Origin: a candidate division WWE3 bacterium
GTDB taxonomy: Bacteria; Patescibacteriota; WWE3; UBA101185; UBA10185
Assembly: GCA_945897985.1 (NCBI GenBank)
Contig: CAMDGN010000004.1
Coordinates: 1-39,839 of the forward strand
Direction: 5' to 3'
Length of the DNA stretch: 39,839 nucleotides
The position numbers were made by a program, and so were the translations under genes. Positions 30,542 through 38,843 of the stretch are shown here, piece after piece (positions within the stretch are counted from its first letter, which is position 1; every line of letters starts with the position of its first letter). The notes below the pieces were generated by a model. That model did no database searches. It was not told the origin of the DNA and saw nothing but the letters and a program-made list of their open reading frames with translations.

Positions 30542-33469
30542 CTATTTTAATCCGATACTAAACTTAAAGTTGGATGAAAGAGGTCCTGATGAGATATAAG
30601 TACCTTCTGATTGCCCGACTTGTCTATTAGAGATTGCATTTTCACCCTTAAACCCAGTTAGAGGTGTAAATTCAAAAGAATAAGTATCTTCTTCTCCGGA
30701 TTGTTTTTGCCAAAGTAGTGAGTATTTTGTGTTTTTATTCTTAATTAAGCCTAAAGATTCTGGTAAGTCGTACTCAATTATTAAGGTTTTGGTACTCATT
30801 GGTTCAATAGTTATGCTGGTTTCAAAGGATTGGTAAAGGCTTTCGCTTCCTAATATTACGTTATTTAGAATTGAAATCTCTTTTCCATCTGGGTTAACAA
30901 TTTTGGCGTTAGTTAGTTTCGCTCCAACAGGTGTTAACACTTTGACGTAATTTACAAAATTTCCGTATGGCCAAGCGTTGTTTTTAGCATTGTTCCTATA
31001 CTCTAAGGCTAGGGTTCCTCTTAAAATTCCGTCTCTAGTCATCGAGCTAATTGAGTATTTATAATTACTTTGAGTTACGTAATTAACCTTATTTCCACCG
31101 TAATTAGAGTTAACAACTTTCAGATAATCTCCTTTGGTTGGGATTAAAGCCCCATCCCATTCTAGGTTTCCAAGCGACCTATTCAAGAAAGGCATTTGTG
31201 TATAAATTTGAATATCTTTATTTTCTAGTAACTCGTAAATAGAGTCAGCAAAGGTACTTATTTCGTTTTCTTTCAAACTAAAGAACTTTTCTAGAACCTT
31301 AGAACCTAAGGTAGTTAGGAAGCTTTTCTTTTCAGAAATTCCTTCCTGATAATTAACTTCGCTGTGAAATTGCGCTCTTTCTGTGAAGTTACCTGCATTA
31401 ATTTCTTCTTGATAAGTATTCAAGTAAATTCCGCCGAATTTTTCTAGGAACTTGCTGATAAAAGAGGAGTCTATAGCTATGATGGTTTGGAAACTCTCGC
31501 CGGTGGCTTTTGAGAACAGGTCGTCTATACTTTTAGCCGAACTTGGGAAATCTGAATTGAAATTAGCATTTCTGATGTATAGTTTGTTTTCCTTTAAAAA
31601 GTATTTAATAACTTCTGGTGGTGCAACTGAGATTCTTTTCACATCTAACTGACCATCCGGGTTGTATATGTCGTCTATTTTTATTGAAAGTATTTTGCCT
31701 TTTGATAGTTCCACTACGCCATAGGAACCGATGAAGCCGCCAGTCGGTCTGATTTCAGCTTGATTTTGGAATAAGATCAAAATCTTTTTAGGCTCGTTAA
31801 ATCCTAGTAATTCCTTAGCATCCCTAGCTGACGCTAAAAGAATTTCGTTAACTTTAACTAGTTTTGGAAGTTTGTTTTTATAGTTTTCAAATTCAGGATA
31901 CTTAATATCGACACTCTCAATTAAATTTTGAGCTTTAATGAAATTTTGTAAACTATTGTTTAGTGGGGAAATACTGGAATTAAACTCTGTAGGGTCTATC
32001 TCTTTACCCTCTTTTAGGCTTTTTGAGAAGCTCAAGAACGGCTTAACTCCGTCAGTAAAATCTACTAATCCCTGAGAAAGGTACTTAATTGAAAGTAACG
32101 TGTTTGAGTAATCTTCAAAAGTTTTTTCACTTTGAATTGTTGTGATAATGAACTTAAACTTCTGTAAGTTGTTGTAGGTTCCGTCAATTTTTATAACCAA
32201 TTCTCCAGCTTCAACTTTACTTTCGTCTAAATTTCCGGAACCAATGTTTTGTTGGATGCTTTGAAAAGAGCTCTTAATTGATAGTAAATTGTAATATAAA
32301 GTTCCCAAAGGCAGGAATATAAAAATTAAGGCAAAGGTTAGGGTAATAGTTAAAAAGGAATAGAAGAGATCTTTTTTGGTTTTTGGCATCAAGCTTCCAG
32401 ACCTTTTTGTACTTTTATATCTTTCATAAGAAATTTTAGGCTTCTTTTCAACTTCTTTATTTCTGGAATCTTCTTGTTGGGACTTTCTCAGATTATTTAA
32501 AGCGCTTTCATTGTTATCTTGAGCCAGTTTTTCAGGTTTAAATGAATAGGTATTAGTTTCGTGTCCAAAATAACTTAAGGTTTTAACCAAGCCGTTTCTA
32601 AGCGTAACTTTTGGTGCAAAGCTAATTAGAAATAGATTTTTTTCTTCAGGCAGGATCCACTTAAGGTATTTATCATCTTCAACATACTTTATTTCTATAG
32701 ACCTTGGGGAGATAGATTTCATGATCGAGCCTATCTCTAGCTCGGAAAAACTCTCACCCTCAAGAACACTTATAACCTTTTGTTGAGTTTTTTCAGAGAA
32801 TATTGTTCTAATAATTGCTTCTACAGCATCCTCGACAAATAGAAAGTAATTTCTATGGTTGTTATCATCATCTATCGAGATATTGTCTTTGTTTAAGTAA
32901 TTATCTAGGATTTTCATCAATCCTCCGGAGTTTTCCAGAGACATTCTTGGTCCATATACAATTGGCAACTTGATCTGTCTAAAATTTAAATTTTTAGATT
33001 CTTCGGATTCGTTAACAATTTCTTCAATCAACTTTTGCGTATCAACAGTCTTTCTAAAGAAATCATTTTTAATCTCAACATTAGAGATAAAGACAACTTT
33101 AGCTTGAGATTTAAGTGAGAAGTTGATTATATTTTTTGTAAATTGGGTAGTTTCGACAATTTTAAATTTATCTACTGGGTTGTAGTAGTCTTGATGGTTT
33201 AAGAAGTATACATAGTCACAACTTGAGATTTCAGGTGGAATTCCTTTTTCGATTTCACAATTAACAATTAAAAGTTTTGGGTTGTTTCGAAGATTAATGT
33301 AGTAGTTTTCTTTTTGAGAGTCGAATTTATCGACAACAATAACTCTACTTTCTTTCTCTAATAGTTTTTCAACTAATTTTGAACCTAAATAACTACCTCC
33401 AAAGAATACAATTGACGAGGGCGCGAGTGAAGATTTCTTTATTTCTATCTTTGGGGCAAGATCAGGCAT
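30542..33469 (-). CDS. SDR/epimerase-like domain fused to a DUF4012 membrane protein
   Basis: The 975-aa protein has an N-terminal Rossmann domain (about 19-310) of the NAD-dependent epimerase/dehydratase type. It includes IVFFGGSYLGSKLVEKL, SRVIVVDKFD, NVEIKNDFF and LPIVYGPRMS. I see no clear catalytic YxxxK. A charged linker follows, then one helix at about 370-392 (FLTITLTFALIFIFLPLGTL), and a large extracellular DUF4012 region (RPTGGFIGSYGVVELSKGKI, SVAPPEVIKYF). DUF4012 proteins are common in CPR and Actinobacteria, function unknown, often near polysaccharide genes. The fusion suggests a membrane protein linked to sugar-nucleotide binding. TATAAT ends 6 nt before its ATG and overlaps the divergent promoter. 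Confidence 0.9.
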   Translation of the reverse strand: MPDLAPKIEIKKSSLAPSSIVFFGGSYLGSKLVEKLLEKESRVIVVDKFDSQKENYYINLRNNPKLLIVNCEIEKGIPPEISSCDYVYFLNHQDYYNPVDKFKIVETTQFTKNIINFSLKSQAKVVFISNVEIKNDFFRKTVDTQKLIEEIVNESEESKNLNFRQIKLPIVYGPRMSLENSGGLMKILDNYLNKDNISIDDDNNHRNYFLFVEDAVEAIIRTIFSEKTQQKVISVLEGESFSELEIGSIMKSISPRSIEIKYVEDDKYLKWILPEEKNLFLISFAPKVTLRNGLVKTLSYFGHETNTYSFKPEKLAQDNNESALNNLRKSQQEDSRNKEVEKKPKISYERYKSTKRSGSLMPKTKKDLFYSFLTITLTFALIFIFLPLGTLYYNLLSIKSSFQSIQQNIGSGNLDESKVEAGELVIKIDGTYNNLQKFKFIITTIQSEKTFEDYSNTLLSIKYLSQGLVDFTDGVKPFLSFSKSLKEGKEIDPTEFNSSISPLNNSLQNFIKAQNLIESVDIKYPEFENYKNKLPKLVKVNEILLASARDAKELLGFNEPKKILILFQNQAEIRPTGGFIGSYGVVELSKGKILSIKIDDIYNPDGQLDVKRISVAPPEVIKYFLKENKLYIRNANFNSDFPSSAKSIDDLFSKATGESFQTIIAIDSSFISKFLEKFGGIYLNTYQEEINAGNFTERAQFHSEVNYQEGISEKKSFLTTLGSKVLEKFFSLKENEISTFADSIYELLENKDIQIYTQMPFLNRSLGNLEWDGALIPTKGDYLKVVNSNYGGNKVNYVTQSNYKYSISSMTRDGILRGTLALEYRNNAKNNAWPYGNFVNYVKVLTPVGAKLTNAKIVNPDGKEISILNNVILGSESLYQSFETSITIEPMSTKTLIIEYDLPESLGLIKNKNTKYSLLWQKQSGEEDTYSFEFTPLTGFKGENAISNRQVGQSEGTYISSGPLSSNFKFSIGLK

Positions 33470-33475
33470 ATTTAT

Positions 33476-33483
33476 ATTATAAT
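33476..33483. promoter_or_regulatory. overlapping divergent -10 elements (ATTATAAT)
   Basis: The minus strand reads TATAAT from 33481 to 33476, followed by 6 nt and the ATG at 33469. The plus strand reads TATAAT at 33478-33483, followed by 7 nt and the ATG at 33491. The two -10 hexamers share four base pairs, so only one polymerase can occupy the site at a time. Both transcripts would be leaderless. Confidence 0.6.
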
Positions 33484-33490
33484 GCTTTTT

Positions 33491-34075
33491 ATGGAGTATG
33501 TGGAGTTACATTTATTATTAAAAAAGAATTACATTAAAATTATAGTTAGTTCTTTGCTCGGGTTTGCGGTTTCTCTTTCTTATTTTTTTATATCTGCAGA
33601 AAGTTATATTACTGAAGGTACTTTATATATCTACCCAACAAATTCATTTTCACAAAAACAAGAAGTTGCTTCCGATATGAACTTTGCCAGAAATATTATC
33701 GGCCTTTCAGAATCCCCCGAATTTAGAGATTTTATTTTATCTAAAATGGGAACAGAGGTAAGTTATGTTCCTATGATTGGTCTCTCAGTTGGTACAAAAA
33801 TTAAAGAGGTTACTCCAAATTTAATTTCACTTAGTATTAAGGATGACTCGAAAGATAGATCTCAAAAGAAATTCATAACCTACAGAGATTCCTTAATTGA
33901 GTTCGGGCAGAAGCTTAAAAAGGGTAATTCAAATTTTGAAATTGAACCGCTTGATTCAAATTTGTTATCCTATAAGTCTCAAAAAAATATTTATCTATTT
34001 TCTATTGTTGGTTTATTTATAGGGTTTGCTATTAGTTTTATTTATTATTATTTGAGAAAGGTAAACCAAGGATGA
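33491..34075 (+). CDS. Wzz/chain-length-determinant-like membrane protein
   Basis: I start at the ATG at 33491 (194 aa). The in-frame ATG at 33482 lies inside the -10 element and would give only MLF extra. The protein has two terminal helices (IKIIVSSLLGFAVSLSYFFI near the N-terminus and YLFSIVGLFIGFAISFIYYY near the C-terminus) around an exposed domain of about 120 residues, the topology of Wzz/Lyz polysaccharide co-polymerases (N-terminal phrase VELHLLLKKNY). It is shorter than most Wzz proteins and lacks a kinase domain. It overlaps rnhA by 4 nt (ATGA). Confidence 0.72.
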   Translation: MEYVELHLLLKKNYIKIIVSSLLGFAVSLSYFFISAESYITEGTLYIYPTNSFSQKQEVASDMNFARNIIGLSESPEFRDFILSKMGTEVSYVPMIGLSVGTKIKEVTPNLISLSIKDDSKDRSQKKFITYRDSLIEFGQKLKKGNSNFEIEPLDSNLLSYKSQKNIYLFSIVGLFIGFAISFIYYYLRKVNQG

Positions 34076-34464
34076 TTGAAGTTTTTACTGACGGAGGTTC
34101 TAGAGGTAATCCAGGAGATTCCGCTTGTGCGTTTGTTGTATTAAAAAATAAAGTTGAAATATATACAAATTATTCTTACTTAGGAAAGAAAACTAATAAT
34201 CAAGCAGAGTATGAAGGCTTGATCCATGGTTTGGAGTACTTAATCAAATCAGAAATGTACGAAGCTAAGTTTTATTCCGATTCTGAATTAATGGTTAAGC
34301 AGATTAAGAAACTTTACCGAGTAAAGGACGAGGGTTTAAAGGTTTTGTATGAAAAAGCAAATTCTTTTATCAATAGATTCAAAAGTTTTGAGATAATACA
34401 TGTAAGAAGAGAATTAAATAAAAACGCGGACTTATTAGTTAATAAATGTTTAGATGAACAATAA
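34072..34464 (+). CDS. rnhA: ribonuclease HI family protein
   Basis: This 130-aa protein has the RNase H fold with all four catalytic acids visible: D7 in EVFTDGGSRGNPG, E46 in NNQAEYEGL, D70 in FYSDSELMV, and D120 in ELNKNADLLVN. It lacks the basic protrusion of E. coli RNase HI and resembles the short archaeal/Gram-positive type. It removes RNA from RNA-DNA hybrids. Coupled to the Wzz-like gene by a 4-nt overlap and to the next gene by an 11-nt overlap. The functional link to the neighbours is not obvious. Confidence 0.94.
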   Translation: MIEVFTDGGSRGNPGDSACAFVVLKNKVEIYTNYSYLGKKTNNQAEYEGLIHGLEYLIKSEMYEAKFYSDSELMVKQIKKLYRVKDEGLKVLYEKANSFINRFKSFEIIHVRRELNKNADLLVNKCLDEQ

Positions 34465-35305
34465 AATTTATGATCCAAAAAGAGATATTGTAAATACTCT
34501 CTCATATAAAAAAATCTTCAATCAGCCATTGAGTATCTATCAGATTATTTATTACGGGCATTGCTATTTTATGGATTTAAGAGAAGTTGAGGAATCAATC
34601 TCTGAACTACTTAAAAGAAATAAAATTAAGTTTAAAAATAATAAATATTTTTTGAACAATACCAAAATAAAAGAATCAGAGAATTTTTATGAAGATTCTG
34701 TAGATCATTTTAATAAGTTACAGGATTTAAATTTTATTTTCCAAGGTATTCCCTTTATACAAATGGTAGGAGTAACTGGAACATTAGCCTCCTATCACTT
34801 TAATCAGGAAACTGAAGATGTGGATCTATTTATAATTTGTTCAAGAAATAGACTTTGGATCACAAGATTAGTTTTAGTTTTAGTTTTTAAAATACTAAAT
34901 ATTTATGTAAATAATAAAAATCCAAATATTAAATTGTGCCCAAATCTTTATATTTCAGATCACAATCTCTCTTGGGAAACTGGGAAAAGAAATATTTATG
35001 TCGCAAATGAAATTGCAATGCTTCAACCAGTTTTTCAGAGAAATGATGCTTACTTTAAATTTTTATCTGAAAATAAATGGGTTAGTGACTACTTACCAAA
35101 TATAAATATTAATGACGTTTCAAAAAATAATAACTTTGATGAACTAACAGTACTAGATTTTTTTGAAAGTTTTTTAATGTTCATACAAAAAAGATTTATG
35201 AAAGTAAGAAGCGGCGCTGAAATTTTAAATAAAAATTTTATTCATTTTCTTAAAACAGATCACTCAACTAGAATTCTAGACTCGTTTTCTAAAATGAAAA
35301 GTTAA
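34454..35305 (+). CDS. nucleotidyltransferase-like protein of unknown role
   Basis: This 283-aa protein has a central VGVTGTLASYHFNQETEDVD-LFII segment, the G-S/T...D-x-D pattern of the polymerase-beta nucleotidyltransferase superfamily (VTGTLA and DVDLF as metal-binding carboxylates). RNRLWITRL follows. The N-terminal 90 residues resemble a winged-helix (EVEESISELLKRNKIKFKNN). The C-terminus is helical. It could modify an RNA, a protein or a small molecule; the substrate is unknown. It overlaps rnhA by 11 nt. Confidence 0.7.
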   Translation: MNNKIYDPKRDIVNTLSYKKIFNQPLSIYQIIYYGHCYFMDLREVEESISELLKRNKIKFKNNKYFLNNTKIKESENFYEDSVDHFNKLQDLNFIFQGIPFIQMVGVTGTLASYHFNQETEDVDLFIICSRNRLWITRLVLVLVFKILNIYVNNKNPNIKLCPNLYISDHNLSWETGKRNIYVANEIAMLQPVFQRNDAYFKFLSENKWVSDYLPNININDVSKNNNFDELTVLDFFESFLMFIQKRFMKVRSGAEILNKNFIHFLKTDHSTRILDSFSKMKS

Positions 35306-35308
35306 CAA

Positions 35309-35332
35309 AAAGGGAGGCTTGCGCCTCCCTTT
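35309..35332 (-). terminator. intrinsic terminator between groEL and the nucleotidyltransferase gene
   Basis: A perfect 10-bp stem AAAGGGAGGC/GCCTCCCTTT encloses 4 nt. Read on the minus strand the loop is GCAA and a T5 tract follows, so it terminates groESL. It can also act on the plus-strand gene ending 3 nt earlier. The design (GC stem, GCAA loop) repeats the tmRNA terminator. Confidence 0.88.
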
Positions 35333-35351
35333 AGTATTTGGCTTCTAATTC

Positions 35352-36989
35352 TTACATCATCCCCATGTCAGGAAGATTTTGATTCATCGAATCTTTTTCT
35401 GCTTTTGGTGTATCTGTAATGAGGCACTCGGTTGTTAAGATCATTGTTGCTACAGAAACGGCGTTTTGAAGCGCACTTCTTGTAACTTTGGCTGGATCTA
35501 AAATTCCTTCTGAGATCATATCAGAGTATTCCATTGTCATAACATTAAAACCAATATTATGATTCTTTTTCTCTTCTTGGATCCTTTCAATATTAGAAAG
35601 TATTCTTCCTGAATCTTCTCCAGCATTTTCAACAATAACCCTAAGTGGTTTTTCTAAGGCATCCCTTAAAATACTTGCTCCAACCTTCTCTTCCCCTTCG
35701 AGTTTTAGATTATCAATCGCTTTTCTAATTCTAAGAAGAGTAACCCCTCCTCCAGCAACAATTCCTTCTTCTACTGCCGCTTTTGTTGCATTAACCGCAT
35801 CCTCAACTCTAAGTTTCTTTTCTTTTAGCTCAGCTTCAGTATTTGCTCCCACTGAAATTACCGCAACTCCTCCTGATAGTTTTGCAATTCTTTCTGATAA
35901 TTTTTCCTTATCATAATCTGATTCTGAAGTCTCAAGTTGTTTTTTAATTAGTGATATCCTCTCTTTTACTTTTTTCTTTTCTCCATGTCCTCCAACAATA
36001 ACTGTTTCATCTTTTGAAACTGATATCTTTTCAGCTCTCCCTAGATCTTCCATTGAAGCCGCGTCAAGTTTTTTACCAGTTTCTGTTGAGATAACTGTTG
36101 CTCCAGTTAAAGCTGCAAGATCTTCTAGCATCTCTTTTCTTCTATCTCCAAATCCTGGAGCTTTGATTGCAACCGGGTTAAAAGTACCTCTTATTTTATT
36201 AACAACTAGAGTAGTTAAAGCATCTCCCTCGATATCATCGGCAATGATTACTAAATTTTTAGATACTTTCATTAACTGTTCTAGTAATGGAAGGATTTCC
36301 TGGATAGATGAAATTTTAGAATCCGTAATTAAGAAATATGGATTTTCTAAAAGAGCTTCCATTCTTTCAGGGTTAGTAATAAAGTACGGTGAGATATAGC
36401 CTTTATCGAACTGCATTCCTTCTTTGTAATTTAATTCTAATTCTAGACCTCTGGATTCCTCGACAGTTATAACCCCATCATTTCCAACTTTTTCCATAGC
36501 TTCTGCAATTAGATTTCCAATCTCAACATCCTGAGCTGAATTAATAGCTACCTGAGCTTTTTCTTCTTTGGTTGAAACTTTTTTGGATAGTTTTTTAATT
36601 TCAGAAATTGATGCTTCAGAAGCTTTTTCTAAACCTTTTCTTAAGGTCATAGGGTTAACTCCAGTTGAGATCACCCTCATTCCGGCTTCAATAATTGCTT
36701 GAGCCAGCATTGTTGAGGTTGTTGTTCCGTCTCCAGCAACGTCGTTTGTTTTAGAAGCTGCTTCTTTTACAAGTTGTGCCCCCATATTTTCAAATTTATC
36801 TTCAAGTTCAATTTCTTTTGCAATTGAGACGCCGTCGTGAATAACTTGAGGAACTCCCCAATTTTTATCAATTCCAACATTTCTTCCCTTAGGTCCTAAG
36901 GTTGTGACAACTGCTCTAGCAAGCTTATCCACACCAGCTTTTAATTTCTTTCTAGCCTCATCTCCATAAATTATTTGTTTAGCTGCCAT
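35352..36989 (-). CDS. groL: chaperonin GroEL (HSP60)
   Basis: This 545-aa protein is of standard length. It shows [20 protein letters not shown], the ATP site [28 protein letters not shown], the apical [20 protein letters not shown], and [18 protein letters not shown] near the end. The C-terminus LPDMGMM is a shortened GGM-type tail. It forms the double-ring folding chamber with GroES. AAAGGA lies 8 nt before the ATG. It lies 14 nt after groES in the same operon. Confidence 0.98.
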   Translation of the reverse strand: MAAKQIIYGDEARKKLKAGVDKLARAVVTTLGPKGRNVGIDKNWGVPQVIHDGVSIAKEIELEDKFENMGAQLVKEAASKTNDVAGDGTTTSTMLAQAIIEAGMRVISTGVNPMTLRKGLEKASEASISEIKKLSKKVSTKEEKAQVAINSAQDVEIGNLIAEAMEKVGNDGVITVEESRGLELELNYKEGMQFDKGYISPYFITNPERMEALLENPYFLITDSKISSIQEILPLLEQLMKVSKNLVIIADDIEGDALTTLVVNKIRGTFNPVAIKAPGFGDRRKEMLEDLAALTGATVISTETGKKLDAASMEDLGRAEKISVSKDETVIVGGHGEKKKVKERISLIKKQLETSESDYDKEKLSERIAKLSGGVAVISVGANTEAELKEKKLRVEDAVNATKAAVEEGIVAGGGVTLLRIRKAIDNLKLEGEEKVGASILRDALEKPLRVIVENAGEDSGRILSNIERIQEEKKNHNIGFNVMTMEYSDMISEGILDPAKVTRSALQNAVSVATMILTTECLITDTPKAEKDSMNQNLPDMGMM

Positions 36990-37003
36990 ATTTATTCCTT
37001 TCT

Positions 37004-37303
37004 TTACTCCTTAATTACAGCAATAATATCGTCTTCTCTCATCATAAGAAGATCCTTACCAGCTACTTTTAATTCTGTTCCACCCCATTTTTTATAAAGC
37101 ACTAGATCCCCAACCTTAACAACAAGTTTTTTAATTTCCCCATTGTCTTTAGTTTTACCAGTACCTGCGGCTACAATTTTACCTCTTTGAGGTTTCTCTT
37201 TAGCTGAATCTGGTATTACAAGTCCTGATGGAAGGGTTGTTTCCTGTTCTTCAGGTTCAATAAGTACGAAATCGTGAAGGGGCTTTATGTTTTCTATTTT
37301 CAT
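37004..37303 (-). CDS. groS: co-chaperonin GroES (HSP10)
   Basis: This 99-aa protein carries the GroES pattern: [20 protein letters not shown], the mobile loop [20 protein letters not shown], and [20 protein letters not shown]. It caps GroEL. GGAG lies 7 nt before the ATG, a clear Shine-Dalgarno. The upstream region (37304-37380) has a -10 at 37343-37348 but no CIRCE inverted repeat, so HrcA control is not evident. Confidence 0.97.
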   Translation of the reverse strand: MKIENIKPLHDFVLIEPEEQETTLPSGLVIPDSAKEKPQRGKIVAAGTGKTKDNGEIKKLVVKVGDLVLYKKWGGTELKVAGKDLLMMREDDIIAVIKE

Positions 37304-37342
37304 TTATTCTCCATAACTAAATTAATACTTTTTGTCGATTAA

Positions 37343-37348
37343 ATTATA
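37343..37348 (-). promoter_or_regulatory. groESL -10 element TATAAT
   Basis: A perfect TATAAT on the minus strand gives a leader of roughly 30 nt with an SD before groES. This contrasts with the leaderless spacing elsewhere. A convincing -35 is not visible. Confidence 0.5.
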
Positions 37349-37400
37349 CAGCCCTATAAATTATGTAAGATGGCAGAAATCTACTTTAAATAGATATATT

Positions 37401-37475
37401 TGGAGGCGCAAGAGGGAATCGAACCCTCGCATGTCAGTTTTGCAGACTGCTGCGTTTCCACTTCGCCACTGCGCC
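37401..37475 (-). tRNA. tRNA-Cys, anticodon GCA
   Basis: The acceptor stem is GGCGCAG/TTGCGCC (one G-U) and the anticodon loop CTGCAAA, giving GCA. The T arm is GAGGG-TTCGATT-CCCTC. The discriminator is U, the identity base of tRNA-Cys, followed by an encoded CCA (complement of 37401-37403). Confidence 0.95.
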
Positions 37476-37550
37476 AAATATTGAACCTATTCTATCATTT
37501 ATTTAGGTAAAATTTATTCGTTTATAAGGTATTATAATTAATCTACATAT

Positions 37551-38840
37551 ATGAGTATTACCAGTATTAGACCTTCCAGAAGAATGCCCAACCTTAAGAA
37601 ATATTTCATTTTTGGAAGTGTTTCCTTAATTTTATTCCTAGTTCTTTATTTAAACCAAGAAAAAATTCCTGAAATATTAGGGATAGCTAAAAAGGCAAAA
37701 ATCTCTATTATCGCTTCTGAAAATGGAGCTAAAGTTTATGCTGGAGCTAAATATCTTGGGGAAACTCCTATTGATTCTCAGGAAATTAGAGCTGGTCTGA
37801 CCAACATTTCTATTAAAGGAGTTAAAAATAGCTATACAACTTCCCTAAATATTATTGATAAATCAGAAAATACTCTTTATAGAGATCTTGGAATCAATAA
37901 AGACCTAAATTCTGGAATTAACATTTGGGAGGGTACTCCGGATGATAAAAAAGTTGAGTTATTTTTAAATCCTGAAAATTCTAAAGTTACAGTAAATGAA
38001 AAAGAAGTTACATTAGACGAAATTGCTGGTTTAGATGAGGGTTCTTACAAATTTAACATTTCCTCAGAAGGGTTTAGGGATTCAGCCTTCACAATAAATG
38101 TTAGAAGAAACTACAAAACAAATATTGACGTTAAATTAGCGCCCTTACCAAATACAAAAGATGTCGAGAATTTTGCGAGTTACGAAAACATTTATGCAAT
38201 CTACTCAAACAACTCTGACGTTTTTTACAATTCAAAAGATTGGTTGGACTATTTCTTATATGTTTCAAAGAAAAAAGGATTCACTCTTAAAAGCCAAGGT
38301 TTGATTAAAGAACAGTTTTTTGACTATTTTGTAGATTACGATGGGAGAATTTTTGACAGAAATGGAGTTCAAATTGAAACTCTAGATTCAATAGATATTC
38401 CTGAAAGTAAAAAGGTTGGATTACTTCTTAGAAGTGTTGATAAAAGCAAATTAAATGACAGAAGTTTTAAATCACTACTATTCTTCAACTCAAAAGTTAA
38501 TTTAACTGACTCAATAACTTCTAAAGACGAGAAATTTTCAGCTAAAGTAGCTTCTTTAACAAATCAAAATATTTCAATTAATTCACCCAAAGAAGTACTC
38601 TCAGTAACTACTTCAGCGCCGGTTTCGACACTACCTTCTATAAAGGTTATAAATAAAACTGTTGTAATCAATAACGAGTGGTTAAGAGTTAGAAAAATTC
38701 CTAATGGAGAAGAGATTGCAAAAGTTAACCAAGGTGAAACCTATGAATATATCTCAGAGACTGCCGAAGGTTGGGTAAAGATAAAATTGAAAAACCAATC
38801 TGAAGGTTACGTCTCAAAACAATTTGTAACAATTAATTAA
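37551..38840 (+). CDS. membrane-anchored protein with PEGA repeats and a C-terminal SH3-like domain
   Basis: This 429-aa protein has a cytoplasmic N-terminus with basic residues, then a signal-anchor helix at about 18-36 (FIFGSVSLILFLVLYL). Two PEGA-type beta domains follow: one at about 48-105 (ASENGAKVYAGAKYLGETPI) and one at about 125-200 (FLNPENSKVTVNEKEVTLDE, KFNISSEGFRDS). A middle region of unknown fold comes next, then a bacterial SH3 domain at about 370-427 (WLRVRKIPNGEEIAKVNQGE, GWVKIK, GYVSKQFV). PEGA and SH3 domains typically face the cell wall, so a structural or wall-binding role is likely. TATAAT at 37533-37538 would give a leader of about 5 nt. Confidence 0.85.
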   Translation: MSITSIRPSRRMPNLKKYFIFGSVSLILFLVLYLNQEKIPEILGIAKKAKISIIASENGAKVYAGAKYLGETPIDSQEIRAGLTNISIKGVKNSYTTSLNIIDKSENTLYRDLGINKDLNSGINIWEGTPDDKKVELFLNPENSKVTVNEKEVTLDEIAGLDEGSYKFNISSEGFRDSAFTINVRRNYKTNIDVKLAPLPNTKDVENFASYENIYAIYSNNSDVFYNSKDWLDYFLYVSKKKGFTLKSQGLIKEQFFDYFVDYDGRIFDRNGVQIETLDSIDIPESKKVGLLLRSVDKSKLNDRSFKSLLFFNSKVNLTDSITSKDEKFSAKVASLTNQNISINSPKEVLSVTTSAPVSTLPSIKVINKTVVINNEWLRVRKIPNGEEIAKVNQGETYEYISETAEGWVKIKLKNQSEGYVSKQFVTIN

Positions 38841-38843
38841 ATT

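Noticed and set aside
37304-37400. CIRCE element upstream of groES
   Set aside because: I looked for TTAGCACTC-N9-GAGTGCTAA and found nothing close.
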